Assembly (NCBI GenBank): GCA_023213395.1
Contig: CM041465.1
Span: 147,815,741 to 147,879,740, forward strand
Direction: 5' to 3'
From: Cycas panzhihuaensis
Lineage: Eukaryota; Cycadophyta
Length of the DNA stretch: 64,000 bases
Shown here: in pieces, positions 30,201 through 42,096 of the stretch
Numbering within the stretch: position 1 is the first letter of the stretch
How the letters are laid out: every line of letters begins with the position of its first letter
Program-made: the position numbers and the translations under genes
The notes under the pieces: model-generated
The model's input: the letters and a program-made list of their open reading frames with translations, nothing else
The model's database searches: none
Told to the model about the DNA's origin: nothing

Positions 30201-32909
30201 TATTTCCCCTGCTGTAATACTTTATTTAATGTTGGAAAACATTGGACTGGAATAGTTCCTGTTCATATTCAAACAATATCCATAATTGATTGAGCATAGC
30301 CTTTTTGAATGATTCGAGGTAAATAATTCCAATACCCGTGAACAGCATCTGTATTGCATCAGAGATGCTCTTGAACATAACAAAGGTTTCAACTCAGTCT
30401 GTTACCTTCGCTCTAGCAGTTAATTATTAAAGTTGCATGTTCCTACTAGGGGAAAAGTGTTTAGTCTTCATTCTTTCCTAATATGTTTCAGAAGAATATG
30501 CAGAGACAGACTAGGCCCAATTGTGGATGTCTCAAAATAAGTTCACATGTGATAAGTAACTATGGCCATCTTATTTTTTAATTGACTAACATCTTATCAG
30601 TTACATGCATTAAAAAAGTTTATAAATGCATTAGGATATGCTATTCAGACAATTTACTGTTGTTCTAAGCACGAGTGCCATACAATGGTCATGCGATTAT
30701 GCAACTATATGGTCTATGAGCATTTTGCACAGCCCTATCTTCATGGGAAGACACATTGGATATTACAAATATGTGCAACAAATTACAGCAGCATGCAAAA
30801 TTTTAGTTTGCATTCAAGTAGTGGTTGTAATTGTCTCTTCTACCATTGTCAAGATCTGCAATGTTGTGGAAGTAGTTGTGCCTTGCTGCCCTTCTGGGTT
30901 ACACTTAATTACTTAATCCTGCAGGGCAGAATGGCCCTTTTAATTTTTTCTTCTTTGGTGGACATTTTTGTGAGATGCTCTTGGGTATGTTGATTCTGAA
31001 GAACTGAGGAAATAAGCATCTCCTGTTGAGCTAGCAGGTATTTGCCTAACCATCAAGTTTCTTTGTTTATAAAACCAATGAGGAAGACTCTTTTTCCTTT
31101 CTTCTGTATAAGTTTGCTATATAACTAAAACAGCCAGCCCATATCATCGTGGAGATTGCCTTTTAAATTCAGATTGTGACAATTATATATTGAATTTGCT
31201 TTGAAAGACTAGTGTTACTGAGTTTTCGATTGAATTTTATCCACTCTGGTCTCTGATGAGGTCAACAGGAAGTAATAGCCATCGAAGCTGATAAATGTTT
31301 ACCCATCAGGTCCCTCGATGTTTTAGTCACGCTCTTCATCAGTTATGTGCTTTGTTCTGTAAATTATTTCATTAAAACTTTCCTTTGTCTTGCAACAATT
31401 GTTCATCAGTTATGTTTGTTTTCTCTAGTTGCTTCCTTGTTTCTTTTAGACCATCATATATAAATGCAATGCTACTTGTAGTTTTGAGTGTTTGTTCTGA
31501 ATGCTTGCCGTACTTTTCCATCTATTATGTGCCTTGTAGGGTATAAGTGGGCCTGAACATTTCTGCCTTGTCTTGGATCATTTCTGACATTGGTAGTGTT
31601 TGACATGAGCTCATTCAGTTTTCCTTTTTGAGTTACCAAAAAGTGTTCAGAGATCTTTTCATAGCCGTGGTTGGCCTTTTAGTGTTGCTGTTCTGTTCTG
31701 ATACTAGTATTACTAACTTATATTTTGGTAGCAAATGGAACTGTACAATTTCAAATAAGAAAGTGAACAGATAACTCATGAGATTCTGAGCACTGAGATT
31801 CTGACCATTGTGTTTCAGCTTGCAGATGGAAGGATGATCAATGTACATGTTGTTTGGTTCATAAGATTTTTATTGCATCTGAGCTTTCTTGGCATATCAG
31901 CTTGAACTGTATGTTTATTCAAACTGTACAGGTGGATGCCCTGGTCTTCCCTAGATTGCTAGCTTCTTCAATGAGTAACACATGCATCATGTAAACTCTC
32001 ATAGGAATGTATTTTCATTCATATGTATGATATAGTCATGTTGATTAACTTTAGAATGGCTCAATTCAATGATGTGTTGATATAGTATTCTGGAGGTGAT
32101 AGGCATTCACAGTCAACAGTAGTTGTATGCCACCTGGAGGCTTACCGTGTGCTTTATTTATTAGGGTATAGTTAAGCGAAGTGTTTCTGGTTCATGCATT
32201 TTGCTTTTCTTGATGTTGGTCATTTGGAAGACCCTAGTTTCAAACAATATGAAGTGGTAGTGCAACAAAGAGTGCATAGAGTGTCCCCAATCTATCTAAA
32301 TATGTACACACAGGTATCAGTAGTCTAGTAACCGATTATAGCAAAGCTCAACAAATGGCTTGTGACAAAGGGCTGAAATCTTGTCACATGTATCAGTACT
32401 TATGTACTTTGTTTTAAGTTTGCGGTATGGTGTGCTGAGTTATCCATGTATCATGCAACACTAAAACCAAAATATACCTTCTGTGTATAATAAATATGAA
32501 ATTGTTATGTGAAAACCCCTCTAAAACATTTGGAACTTGCACATGCTCAAAATATTGTTGCTACATAAGTCACTGAAATTATTCCAATGAAATAGATTGT
32601 TTCTAAAAAGTTTTCAATTGGAGCTTACCCCTACACTCTTGCTCTATCCAAGTTCTATGGCAGAGGCTAGCACAAAGCAAATGGTTGGCTTGGTGTCTAA
32701 GCTTATAAGACTTATTGGATGGCCTAACCCAGGATGGAAACACATCTCTGCAGATTTTGTTCATGGGGCATGGATACCTTGAAGGCCAATGATAATTAAT
32801 TTGTGATTTGAAAATGTGTTTTTTCTCTTTTTTTTCAACCTAATAAAAGTAAAGTTAAAATTTGACCAGCAATTGGTTGGTGTTGAAGAGCAGTTGAAAG
32901 ACATTAACC
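27256..32909. other. Longest stretch without recognisable transposon coding
   Basis: About 5.6 kb, AT-rich, with no LTR pair, RT, integrase or gag motif on either strand. The one coding-like zone is 27810-29260 (listed separately). The rest (29800-32909) looks like intronic or intergenic DNA, with no tRNA or rRNA seen. An ORF of 61 codons at 32597-32782 and others of similar size are no longer than expected by chance. Confidence 0.5.
27810..29260 (+). pseudogene. Possible multi-exon host gene relic, unrecognised
   Basis: I do not recognise this protein. Two coding-like blocks could splice in frame: one ending VDDDSMVVVGTTRSNRL at 27939/27940 before a GTGAGT donor, and one after an AG at 28164 starting VRQVRWKVAYSCQQKEPK and running into a basic RTRRKRRIEG stretch. 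In a shifted frame (about 28293 to 28789) about 160 codons have protein-like composition (GSAAALDNCISSLEGSASVL, RYGGNDYHYMSCLGSFKFFY, a RRRRK cluster). Another shifted segment near 28780-28860 reads PSADMYRAASKAV and EEPYSELWHNVFGSM. The frame changes suggest a pseudogene; the exon model is my inference. Confidence 0.35.
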
Positions 32910-33108
32910 TGTTAAGAGTAATGTTTTATCTATACATTATAATACTTCTCTAATGTACTTTTATGAGGGCTATCTGTCATTCTCTCTTCTCTTCACTTGT
33001 GATAAATGGCGCATATGCATTCCGCTTTGTCTAAGACTCATGTAGATTGTATTGTATTTGTAGAGGGTTCTCCCTCATTAATGAAATCAATCCATTAAGA
33101 GTTTAACA
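32910..33108 (+). repeat. Element E 5' LTR
   Basis: It starts TGTTAAGAGTAATG and ends AGTTTAACA. It is immediately followed by a PBS. Confidence 0.95.
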
Positions 33109-33120
33109 TGGTATCAGGGC
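33109..33120 (+). promoter_or_regulatory. Primer-binding site of element E
   Basis: TGGTATCAGGGC, one mismatch from the initiator-Met tRNA complement. Confidence 0.93.
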
Positions 33121-34161
33121 AAGGTTAATTGTTTGCTTGTACGCAAATTCAATAAAAATTTTGGAAAGAGGAGTCTAATAATTTTTTTCTGAGATAGATT
33201 GAAGGAGGTTGAGTCCAATAGGGTTTCTTTCTAAAGAAGATTGAAGGAGATTGTTAATACTCAAACTGTTAGGTGAACAAGATTTGTGCAGGGTACAGAC
33301 GAAATATGGATTGTATAGATTATTTTTGTAAGGTGCTCAGAATCAACTGAAATTTCACTAGCAAGGTTGTATTAGTAAGGCCGTCAACTTTCTCTGAAGG
33401 CTCGATTGAAGATAAGCTCGTTTTGAAGTTGTTTTAACCTAGTTTTAGAGGGCGTGGGTTTGCAAAAACAATCACAAATTTTATTTGATCTGCACAATAT
33501 TTTTAGGTAATATTTGTCTTAAAATTCTCCTCTCATTAATATGAATCTTTTGAGACTAGTTTCGAAGACTCTTGTTGAAGATTTTGAAAGTTATGAGTGT
33601 TTTTCTCCAAAAATCCTTGCCGCTAGTTAAAATTTTGATCTGAGTTTTTATTCAAATTTGAGAAGTTTTTCATGTTTTTTCTTAAGATTCAGAATCTACA
33701 TTTCAAGGGCTTTCATTTGCACCATTTTTCTTTTAATTCTCTACACTTGCAATTTTCCATACAATTCATCCTCATGGGGATGGGTGGATTGGTAAGATGT
33801 GGCGATTACCAAGAAGAGATCTAAGTTCAAAACTCATGAGTGCAAGTCACTTCACAGGGAAGTAGTCTAACCAGCGTCTACTGCTGCAAAGAAAGTAGTC
33901 CAATCAAAGTCCGTTGAGTGTGCGCCAGTTATATGATAGCAATATGAATTCCAAGCGTAGCCAGTACAAAGACGGTATGAAAACCTAGATTCCAAGGGTC
34001 CTCCTTCCTTCAGGACTTTGTACTAAGGGTGGCTAAAGGTTCTCCTCTAGATATCAAAAAATAAAAAATAAAAATTCCACAAAGTTTCGTATGATGTACG
34101 GTCGTATGGTCTATAAGGACAGTTGCAAAGATTTTTATTTCTCAATCTTATTAAATTAAGA
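33121..34161 (+). other. Element E 5' leader
   Basis: About 1 kb with no protein. It holds TCGTATG words at 34087-34107, similar to motifs in the F and C leaders. Confidence 0.7.
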
Positions 34162-35070
34162 ATGGCCTCTTTTGTAGTAGCATTTGCTGATGCAGATGAA
34201 TTCAAGGAAACTAATTTTAACATTTGAAAAATCAAAATAAAGAGACTTTTGAGAGCAAAAAATGCATGGAAAATAGCAACTAGAGAGGAGAAGAAACTTA
34301 CAAATATTGGTGATTAGATAAGGTGGGAAGAAAGAAATAATATAACTATTGCCATTATCAAACTGTTGATTTTTTATTCACTTTGGTCCTATGTAGATGG
34401 TGTAGAAACGTCTTTAGAAATCTGGAAAGTGGTGACTTTTTATTTAGTCAAAAGAATAAGGTTAGAATACTTGCCTAAAGGAAGAATTGTATAAACTTAG
34501 AATGAGAGAAAGTCTATTTCTGAATTTGTTGCAAAAGTGAACAATGTCAAAAATAATCTTATTACAATTGAAGATAAGATTACAGACATAGAACTAGTTT
34601 ACCTGGTATTGAATAAATTGACTAAATCATTTGACAACATGGTCAATATATTGACAGGAGGAGGTCAAACTACAAAAATGACCTTTAAAGCCCTAACAAG
34701 GTATATCTTAAATTAGGAATAAAGAAATAAAAGATATGAAGAAAATATAGAAATTGAAGTTTTTGTATCCAAACTCAACTTGGGTGGAGGATGTAGACAA
34801 CCCACTTTTTGTGGACGTGGCAGAACATCTCTAATAGGCACTAGAAGATGTTGGTCAAAAGAAAGAGGTTGAGCAAGGTCTTCACCTCCAAGAGACTTCA
34901 AAGTTTGCTTCAATTGTGGAAGACTTGGTCATTTTTCAAGTAATTGCAGAGCTTTTGATGTATGCTATCACTACGAACAATCTAAACATTTTCCTTATCA
35001 ATGGCCACAAAGACGTGCCAAAATTCAAAGAGGAAAGCGGTAACATGGCATTACAACAATGAGCGGGGTA
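34162..35070 (+). pseudogene. Element E gag
   Basis: From ATG 34162: ASFVVAFADADEFKETNF, IKRLLRAKNAWKIATREE, SISEFVAKVNNVKNNLI and LVYLVLNKLTKSFDNMVNIL. A first knuckle CFNCGRLGHFSSNC (about 34908-34950) is intact and a second (CYHYEQSKHFPYQ, about 34965) has lost its Cys pattern. At least six in-frame stops. It is homologous to gag of C in order and spacing. Confidence 0.88.
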
Positions 35071-35740
35071 TAGTGGAAGATGAAGTTAAAACAACCTTTG
35101 TGGTTGCTCTTGTTGCTAGGTCCAAAGTAACAAATGACTAGTATGTTGATTCAGGAGTCTCTAATCACATGACAGGCAGAAGAGAATGGTTTGAAATCTT
35201 GAAACCATATCTATCTAATAGATCTATTGAATTAGGTAACAATTATCCTCTTCACATACATGGAATTGGGATAATTGCTGTTGAAATTGATGGAAAAATA
35301 CAGAAAATTGTAAATGTTTTTTTTGTACCAAGAATGAAAAAGAATCTGTTGTCTGTGTCTCAGTTAGGGAAAAAGAAACTAATGATTATATTTAATGAAA
35401 ATAGACATTGTTTTATTATAGACATGAAGATGAATGATGCAATTACAAAAATGATAGAGTGTAACAATATTTATAAGTTGCTCTCTACGCCTATTTTGCC
35501 TAGAAAAGGTCTTACTATGCCTCAATCTGATGTAAACTCTGTTGTTATTTTAAGTTGTAATGATAATAACATTTGGCATTTGAAGTATGGGCACATCTCA
35601 AAAGATAGGTTAAAATTATAAAAAAATTCAAACATGGTGAATGTACTACTAAATATGTCTTTTAATTCTTGTGTGTAAAAGTTGCAGGATGGAAAACCAA
35701 CACAGGACTCCATTTTCAATAAGCACATAGTATGCACAAA
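35071..35740 (+). pseudogene. Element E protease and GAG-pre-integrase
   Basis: Protease shows YVDSGVSNHMTG (about 35143-35178), ELGNNYPLHIHGIGIIAVEI and FVPRMKKNLLSVSQLGKKKL, open for 150 codons (35169-35621). IWHLKYGHISKDRLKL marks the start of the zinc-binding segment, whose Cys pair (FNSCV region) is degraded and frameshifted. Confidence 0.88.
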
Positions 35741-36143
35741 ACAAACTGGAGTTGGTTCACACAGATCTCTGTGGTCCCATTACACCAAGTTCTTTGAATG
35801 GAGTTTGGTATTTTCTTACTTTCATTGATGATTTTTTCTAGAAAAACTTAGATATATTTTCTGTTTAGCAAATTTGAGGTGTTTGACCGCTTTAAGGAAT
35901 TTAAAACAGAGATAGAATTAGAAAGTAACAATAAAATCAAATGCTTTCGCTCTAATGGTGGGGGTGAATACATGCTAAAAAAATTCTATCTTTTTTGCAA
36001 AACATATGGATTATGTAGATAAATAACTACACCTTAGCACAATCAAATGGTATAGCAGAACGAAAGAATAGGACTATACTGGAAATGGTTCAGTGTTTGA
36101 TTCAAGATAGGTAAGTTATTAAAACATGCTAGATAGAGATAGT
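35741..36143 (+). pseudogene. Element E integrase, first half
   Basis: The expected first Asp region ([13 protein letters not shown]) is readable in a shifted frame at about 35755-35795. The second catalytic region is mutated (RSNGGGEYML, about 35950), with Asn where Asp is expected. NGIAERKNRTILEMVQCLI is at about 36048-36104. There are many stops and frame changes. It is cut by the C insertion. Confidence 0.85.
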
Positions 36144-36345
36144 TATTAGAATATAATGTTTTATCCTATGAACATTAAAGAAAGTGGGCAATGTGTTTAA
36201 GACCCTCATTACATTTAATTCATATGTTTAATGTAATAACTATGTAATAGTTACAAAGTCTGTTGTATATAAAGGAGGTTTCCCTCTATTAATAATCAAG
36301 AGAAATATTCTATTCTTCCTCATTGTTAAGGGTCTGATTTTTACA
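36144..36345 (+). repeat. Element C 5' LTR
   Basis: The first bases are TATTAGAATATAATG (the canonical TG mutated to TA), ending TTTTTACA. TATA box TATATAAA at 36266-36273. Confidence 0.93.
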
Positions 36346-36357
36346 TTGTATTAGAGG
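36346..36357 (+). promoter_or_regulatory. Degenerate primer-binding site of element C
   Basis: TTGTATTAGAGG: 9 of 12 bases fit the initiator-Met tRNA complement. The position directly after the LTR supports the call. Confidence 0.75.
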
Positions 36358-37087
36358 AGGGAAATTTGCCTGCCTGAAGAGGAATAGCCAAAGTATTGTT
36401 GTAGTGTTTGAAAGAGGATATCAATATTCGAAGACAAAGATTGATTCAAAACTTTGAGAGAAAGATCGAAAAAGCTCAGAAGACTAAAAAACTGCAGAAA
36501 TTTCTCTGTATGGAACCGTACAGACTTGTACGAATGATTTTTTGAAGGTTGTCATAATTCAATAAAACTTGACCAGATTGAAGATCACATCAAGGATGTC
36601 ACTTTCTTCAACTAGGTTGAATCCATCCGAAGTCATCTTGAGGCAATTTTGCTTCTCTAAACAATTTATGCGAATTTGGGGTTTTCTCAATAAATTTCTC
36701 TCAAAATCCTTTGAGTTGTTGGGTAAAATTGATTCCAAACTCTATGTTTGTGCATTACTAAGATATTAAGACCGATTTCGAAGATTATTTCTCTAGATTT
36801 GAAGATTTTAAAGCAATTTTCCCAAAAACCTTAGCCATTGGTTTTGCTTTTTAGGCCTATTTTCTCCCAAACGAGAAACTAACTCCAAAATTTAATTGCA
36901 GATCTAAACTCGACTCGAAAAACTCATCGATTTGAGATACTCTTTTCTTCAATCCATACACTTTGATTTTTGTACAGAAATCTATACACTTTGATTAGTT
37001 TGACACTATTTGTAGGCATCAATTTCTCTGATATTCACTCTTTTGACTCTGTTAGTCCTTTTGAATTTGCCCTGAACTAGGTTAATC
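36358..37087 (+). other. Element C 5' leader
   Basis: No protein is seen. It contains GTATGGAACCGTACAGAC and TTGTACGAATG (about 36507-36536), comparable with the E and F leader words. Confidence 0.7.
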
Positions 37088-38058
37088 ATGGCATCTTTGA
37101 TTCTGGGCCTAAGTGACATTGATTGATTGACCGAGAATAACTACCATGTATGGAGGATCAAAATAGAAGCCCTCTTACGTGCAAAGAATGCATGGGAACT
37201 AACCATAGGAGAAGAAAAAATGCATGATGTTGAAGGTGACACTTAAAAAAAATGGAAAGAAAGGAATAATGTAGAAGTAATAATGCTAAAACTATGTCTC
37301 TGATTATTTATTGATATATATAGACAAATTAAATATTTGCTCTCAAATCTAAAAAACCCTAGAATATCTCTATTGCCCAAAAGAATAGAGCAAGGGTTAT
37401 TACTCTGAAAGAAGAATTGTTTAAATTGGTTCTGAAAGAAACAGATATTATAGTCGACTTCATTCACAAGGTCACCATTATCCAAAATGAACTTCTAAGT
37501 ACTTGGAAAGTAATTTTAGAAAAAGAAATTGTTGAAATGGTAATGGGAAAACTTCCCAATGCCTTTGATGTGACCATTAATACCATTACCAATACTTGTA
37601 TAATTGAAGAAATATCACTTGATGAACTGACTGGTATGTTGATGAGACAGGAACAAAGGAACAAAAGACACGAAGATGAAATAGAAGATGCCTTTGTAAC
37701 AAAATTAAACATAGGAGGCTCAAGAGGAAGAGGGCATTTCAGAGGTAGAGGGCACACATCCGAGTTCAGAACTCCTTCATGCGAAAGATGGTCAGAAAAT
37801 CGAGGTCGCGGTTGCATGTACACTCTAAGAGATGTGCAGGGCTGCTTCAACTGCGACAACCATGGTCACTTTTCAAGCTAATGTCAGATGTTTGATGTTT
37901 GCTATCACTGCAGACAGTCGGGATACTATTTGCGTCAATGTCATCAGCGAAGAGATGAGATTCAAAGAGAGAAAAGACCATCCAACAACTACAGCAAGGA
38001 ACAACTAAAGGAAGAAGAAGAAGAAGAAACAATTTTCGTTGTTGCTTCATCAACTAGT
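37088..38058 (+). pseudogene. Element C gag
   Basis: From ATG 37088: ASLILGLSDID, NNYHVWRIKIEALLRAKNAW, then an open stretch 37417-37881 with EKEIVEMVMGKLPNAFDVTI and LDELTGMLMRQEQRN, an Arg/Gly-rich linker, knuckle 1 CFNCDNHGHFSS-stop-C (about 37849-37890) and knuckle 2 CYHCRQSGYYLRQC (about 37900-37942), where Tyr replaces the His ligand. A GAA run at about 38010-38028 encodes six Glu. Confidence 0.9.
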
Positions 38059-38290
38059 CTTCATGACTCTGATGTATGGTTCATTGACTCAGGGGCATCA
38101 AGGCACATGATGAACATAAAAGATTGGTTTGGGTCAATCAAAACCTATTTATCAAAGGCTGTCGAATTTGGAGATAAGTACCCTTTGAGCATTGAGGGAG
38201 TAGGAATTATTGCCATAAATCGGCAAGGTTCTATGAAGAAAATCGATAATGTACTCTTTGTATCTAAACTCAAGATGAATGGCATTAGTC
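38059..38290 (+). pseudogene. Element C protease
   Basis: DVWFIDSGASRHMMNIKDWF has the D-S-G site intact (about 38073-38130). AVEFGDKYPLSIEGVGIIAI and NVLFVSKLKMN follow up to the junction with the foreign insert at about 38291. Confidence 0.92.
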
Positions 38291-39645
38291 CCTAGATGCT
38301 TGGCATTAGTCTTGTTTTGTGTTTATACATTTTGCTCACCAGTGACATGGATTATGGAATGAGAGGTGATTGGAATACTGAGAAAATTTATGGGGAAGTT
38401 TATGATGGAGTTTGGAAAAGAATTGATCATGAAGTGATTCTTACTTAGCATAAGAGGGTGGGGTTCTGAGGGAAGATCAACCATAGATTTAAATGCATAG
38501 AAATAGTAATGGAAGAGATAAAGTGTAGGAAGTATATGAGGTTTAGAAATTGATTCGAATAGTAATTTGGGTTAGTAAGGTGTTCATGGAACCATTAGAA
38601 TTTTCAATGGAAAAAGGTAGACGCAGAACTAGGGATAGATGCTCTTTATGGGAGAAATATTTTAACGGTGGTTCAGAAACAAGGGTAGAATCATATGAGT
38701 GAATTAGTGATAGGTGTTGTTTATGGAAAAAATATTTTAATGGGCGCTCAGAGACAAGGGTAGGACTATATGAAGGACCTAATGGAAAAAAACAATGTTG
38801 GTGGTATAAAATTGTGGGTAGTCAGAACAAACTAAATGAGTTATTATAAGGGCTAATTATCGTATTAGGAGATGAAACCTGATGAAGGGAGGATGGAAGG
38901 GTTAGAACATTCTATTGAGGAAAGTTATTAGGGAATGATGAAGCATACAAATAGAGAGTTGAATTAAGGTTGTGAAGAGGGATTGGAATTTGTCTTATGA
39001 AGAATATGGAGTTTAGGGGATTAGGGGTTTGGGCAACTATGGGACAAGCGGAAGAGGGTTCTTGTACAACTATTGAGCATGGAACTGAGAGAGGACAAAT
39101 GAAACTACTAAATGAAATGTGCATGTGCAAAATAAGCTAAAGAATCGTGTCAAGTACTTTATGGGATTCGCCTAGTTGCTTGGCTTCTTCTGCATCTTGC
39201 TTAAGCTCTTCCTCAATCTCATCCTCGGTCTCAACTAGAATCTTATTGGACTCTTCTACCTTATGATCGAGCATGATTTGACCTATAATTGGTTTATTTT
39301 CAAGCTTTTGAACCAATTCTTGGCTGCAATTTTTGTTGATGGACTAAATTTCTTCCTCCATGGCTATCCTCCATTATTTTTTTAAGCTAGCTTTTGCAAA
39401 GCTTATGGTTCCAAATTGTAATATAGGCTTTGATGAGTTTGTGACCTTGTTCTTCTACTCTTTTCTTCTTTAATCTAATCTATATTATGCATCCTAGTGT
39501 CTTGTAGAGTCCTTAGATAACATGTTGGTACTTTGTTTTCTGGCACTTGATATGCTTTCGGTGATCTTGGTGTGTTCTCATGATTTTATGGAATTCTTAT
39601 GTTTTTGGGAATGAACCATCTTAATACCCCTTTTTCAAGTAATTA
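38291..39645. mobile_element. Foreign insert in C: 1-kb dispersed repeat plus copia RT scrap
   Basis: 38291 to about 39280 is about 95 % identical by eye to 50878-51877, starting at CCCTAGATGCTTGG in both. It contains an internal 75-bp tandem pair (38634 and 38709). From about 39280 to 39480 the minus strand reads like a copia RT N-terminus (AMEEEI, stop, SINKNC, LVQKLENKPIIG). The rest to 39645 is unassigned. The insertion removed the GAG-pre-integrase segment of C. No clear TSD. Confidence 0.75.
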
Positions 39646-40330
39646 TTGCTATGTTGCATCTTCATGGTTCTAAATATTTCTTAACCTTCATTGATGATTC
39701 CACCAGAAAAGTGTGGGTGTATTTCATTCATAATAAATCAGATGTGTTTGATACATTTAAAGAATTCAAAGCTGAGGTAGAATTAGAATCAAGATGTAAA
39801 ATTAAATGTATCAGGTTAGACAATGGAGGCGAATATATCTCGAGAGAATTCATCGACTTCTGCAAACCCAGGGGCATTCGAAGATGGTTCACAACCCTTC
39901 ATACATCTCCGTCAAATGGTGTAGTTGAACGAATGAATAGAACCATAATGGAAATGGCTCGAAGCATAATCCATGACAAACAAGTTCTGAGAACCTACTG
40001 GGCAGAGGCAGTAAGTACAACTTGCTATCTAATCAATCGAAGTCCAACAACATCATTGCAGTAGATAACACCAGAAGAAGCCTAGACTAAAAGGAAGCCT
40101 GATGTAAGTAATCTAAGAATCTTTGGTAGTCAAGCTTTATACATATTCTAGATAAAACTAGGACAAAATTGGATTCAAAATGCATAGAATGCATCATGGT
40201 GGGATACAGTAAAAAATCAAAATGATACAAATGCATAGATTCCAAGACAAATAAAATCTATGTAAGTAGGGATGTAGTCTTTAATGAATAAATTCCATCT
40301 GAGGTCAAGTCTCCAATACAAACAATTGAG
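39646..40330 (+). pseudogene. Element C integrase
   Basis: [38 protein letters not shown] (second Asp) and SNGVVERMNRTIMEMARSI (Glu) are present in one open frame to 40064. TAG codons follow at LQ-stop-ITPEEA-stop-T. The C-terminal domain (IFGSQALY, VSRDVVFNE) is in mixed frames. The first catalytic Asp lies in the part lost to the insert. Confidence 0.92.
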
Positions 40331-41540
40331 GGAGTGTCTGGAATTGAACCTAAAGAAGAATTGTTTGCTAAAGAATCGGGAGTGACCACAAAACCTGAGC
40401 TAGAAGAATCAGAAGTTAGTTTTCACGTTGAAGAAGAACCTTCATCAGAAGAATCAACTTCTAAAGTACCACAAAAAAAGGTACCAAAATGGTACATCAA
40501 AACCATAGAAGAAGGAAAAGGAGATATATTCACACACAGGACCAGAAGTCAACAGCATCAAGCACTCTTCAACATACTACAACCACAATCATTTGAAGAA
40601 GCAAAAGAGCATGTAGAGTGGAAAACGACCATGGATACAGAGATGGATGCCATTGCCAAAAGTCAGACTTGGGACCTAGTAGAATTATCTCCCAACAAGC
40701 TAGTAGTAAATTGCAAATGGGTGTACAAAGTAAAAGAGGGTGCATATGGAAAAATAGAAAATTTCAAAGCAAGACTTGTGGAAAAAGGGTACATCCAGAC
40801 TGCTAGAATTGACTTCGATGAGACATTTTCACTTGTGGCAAAAATGAATATAGTTCGAACGATGATAGCACTAGTAGCCCAGAATAACTAAAAAATTTAC
40901 TAGTTAGATGTCAAAAGTGCCTTTCTAAATAGAGAACTGGATGAAGAAGTTTACATGCGCCAACCCGAAGGCTATGTCTAGTCAAGACAAGAACACCTGG
41001 TATGTAAACTTAAAAAGGCACTGCATGGATTGTAGCAGACCCCCAGAGCGTGGTACGCTAAGCTAGACAAGTATCTGTCTCAAAATGGCTTCCAAAGGTG
41101 TAACTCTGATTCTAGTCTCTACATAAAAAAAAATAATGGAACAATTTCAATTATAGTGGTTTATATGAGATACTCACTGGAGATGACACCAAGTCTATCT
41201 CAAACATAAAAAATCAGTTAGAGAAGGATTTTGAAATGACTGACTTGGGTTCTTTGAACTATTATCTGGAAATAGAAATTGAAAAATGTGAAAAGCATAT
41301 TGCACTCTCACAAGGCAAGTACATCAAGGATTTGCTAACTAAGTTCCAAATGGAGAATCGTAATGAATGAGCAACACCTGTGGAAGTAAACTGCAATCTA
41401 GCCGTAGAAGGAGGAGAGCCTTCAATTGATTGCACCCTTTATAGACAACTGATCGAGAGTCTTATTTATCTCACTAGCACAAGACCTAACATCTCACATT
41501 TAGTAGGTATGGTTTCCAGATACATATAGGAGCCAAAGCT
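40331..41540 (+). pseudogene. Element C reverse transcriptase
   Basis: An acidic linker precedes KKVPKWYIKTIEEGKG, HVEWKTTMDTEMDAIAKSQT, LVVNCKWVYKVKEGAYGK and DFDETFSLVAKMNIVRTMI (open to 40891). LDVKSAFLNRELDEEVYMRQ, PRAWYAKLDKYLSQNGF and SDSSLYIKK follow. The YVDD box is disrupted: at about 41157-41180 the sequence after VVY no longer encodes two Asp residues and the frame changes. The downstream DLGSLNYYL region is in another frame. Confidence 0.92.
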
Positions 41541-42060
41541 AAAACATTAGAAGGCTGCAGAAAGAATACTCAAATACCAGAAAAGAACAATAGATCTAAA
41601 ACTAGTATACAACAAAGAGGAGTCAACACAACTGATTGGGTACTGCGACTCTGATTGGGTAGGAGATAAAGATACCAGAAGATCCACCGGTGGATATTGT
41701 TTCTTCCTGGGATCAGCGACCATTTCACGGTGTAATAAGAAGCAACCCACTATTGCACTCTCTTCAACTGAAGTAGAATACAAATCAATTGTCAACGCAA
41801 CATGCGAAGCTCTTTCGCTCAAACAACTGCTAACAAACATGAACCAACAATGCTACTTTGTGATAATCAAAGTGCAATTAAGCTAACCAAAAACCCTATC
41901 CTGCATGCACGAACAAAATATATAGAAGTGCATCATCACTTCATCTAGAAAAAGGTGCAAAATAAAGAAATAGATCTAACATATTGCTCAACAACACATC
42001 AAGTTGCAGATATATTAACAAAATCACTTGTAAGAGAGAAGTTTCAAACTCTCAGAGAAA
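41541..42060 (+). pseudogene. Element C RNase H
   Basis: DSDWVGDKDTRRSTGGYCFF (about 41650-41710), LSSTEVEYKSIVNATCEAL, LLCDNQSAIKLTKNPILHAR and YIEVHHHFI are readable with stops between. The end near 42060 is about 35 bases from the LTR. Confidence 0.9.
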
Positions 42061-42079
42061 GATTATGACTAAAAATGAT

Positions 42080-42096
42080 AAAACATTAAGAGAGGG
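42080..42096 (+). promoter_or_regulatory. Polypurine tract of element C
   Basis: AAACATTAAGAGAGGG directly precedes the 3' LTR. Confidence 0.88.

Noticed and set aside
31633-31848. Small minus-strand ORF in the transposon-free region
   Set aside because: 71 codons, no motif, length expected by chance in AT-rich DNA.
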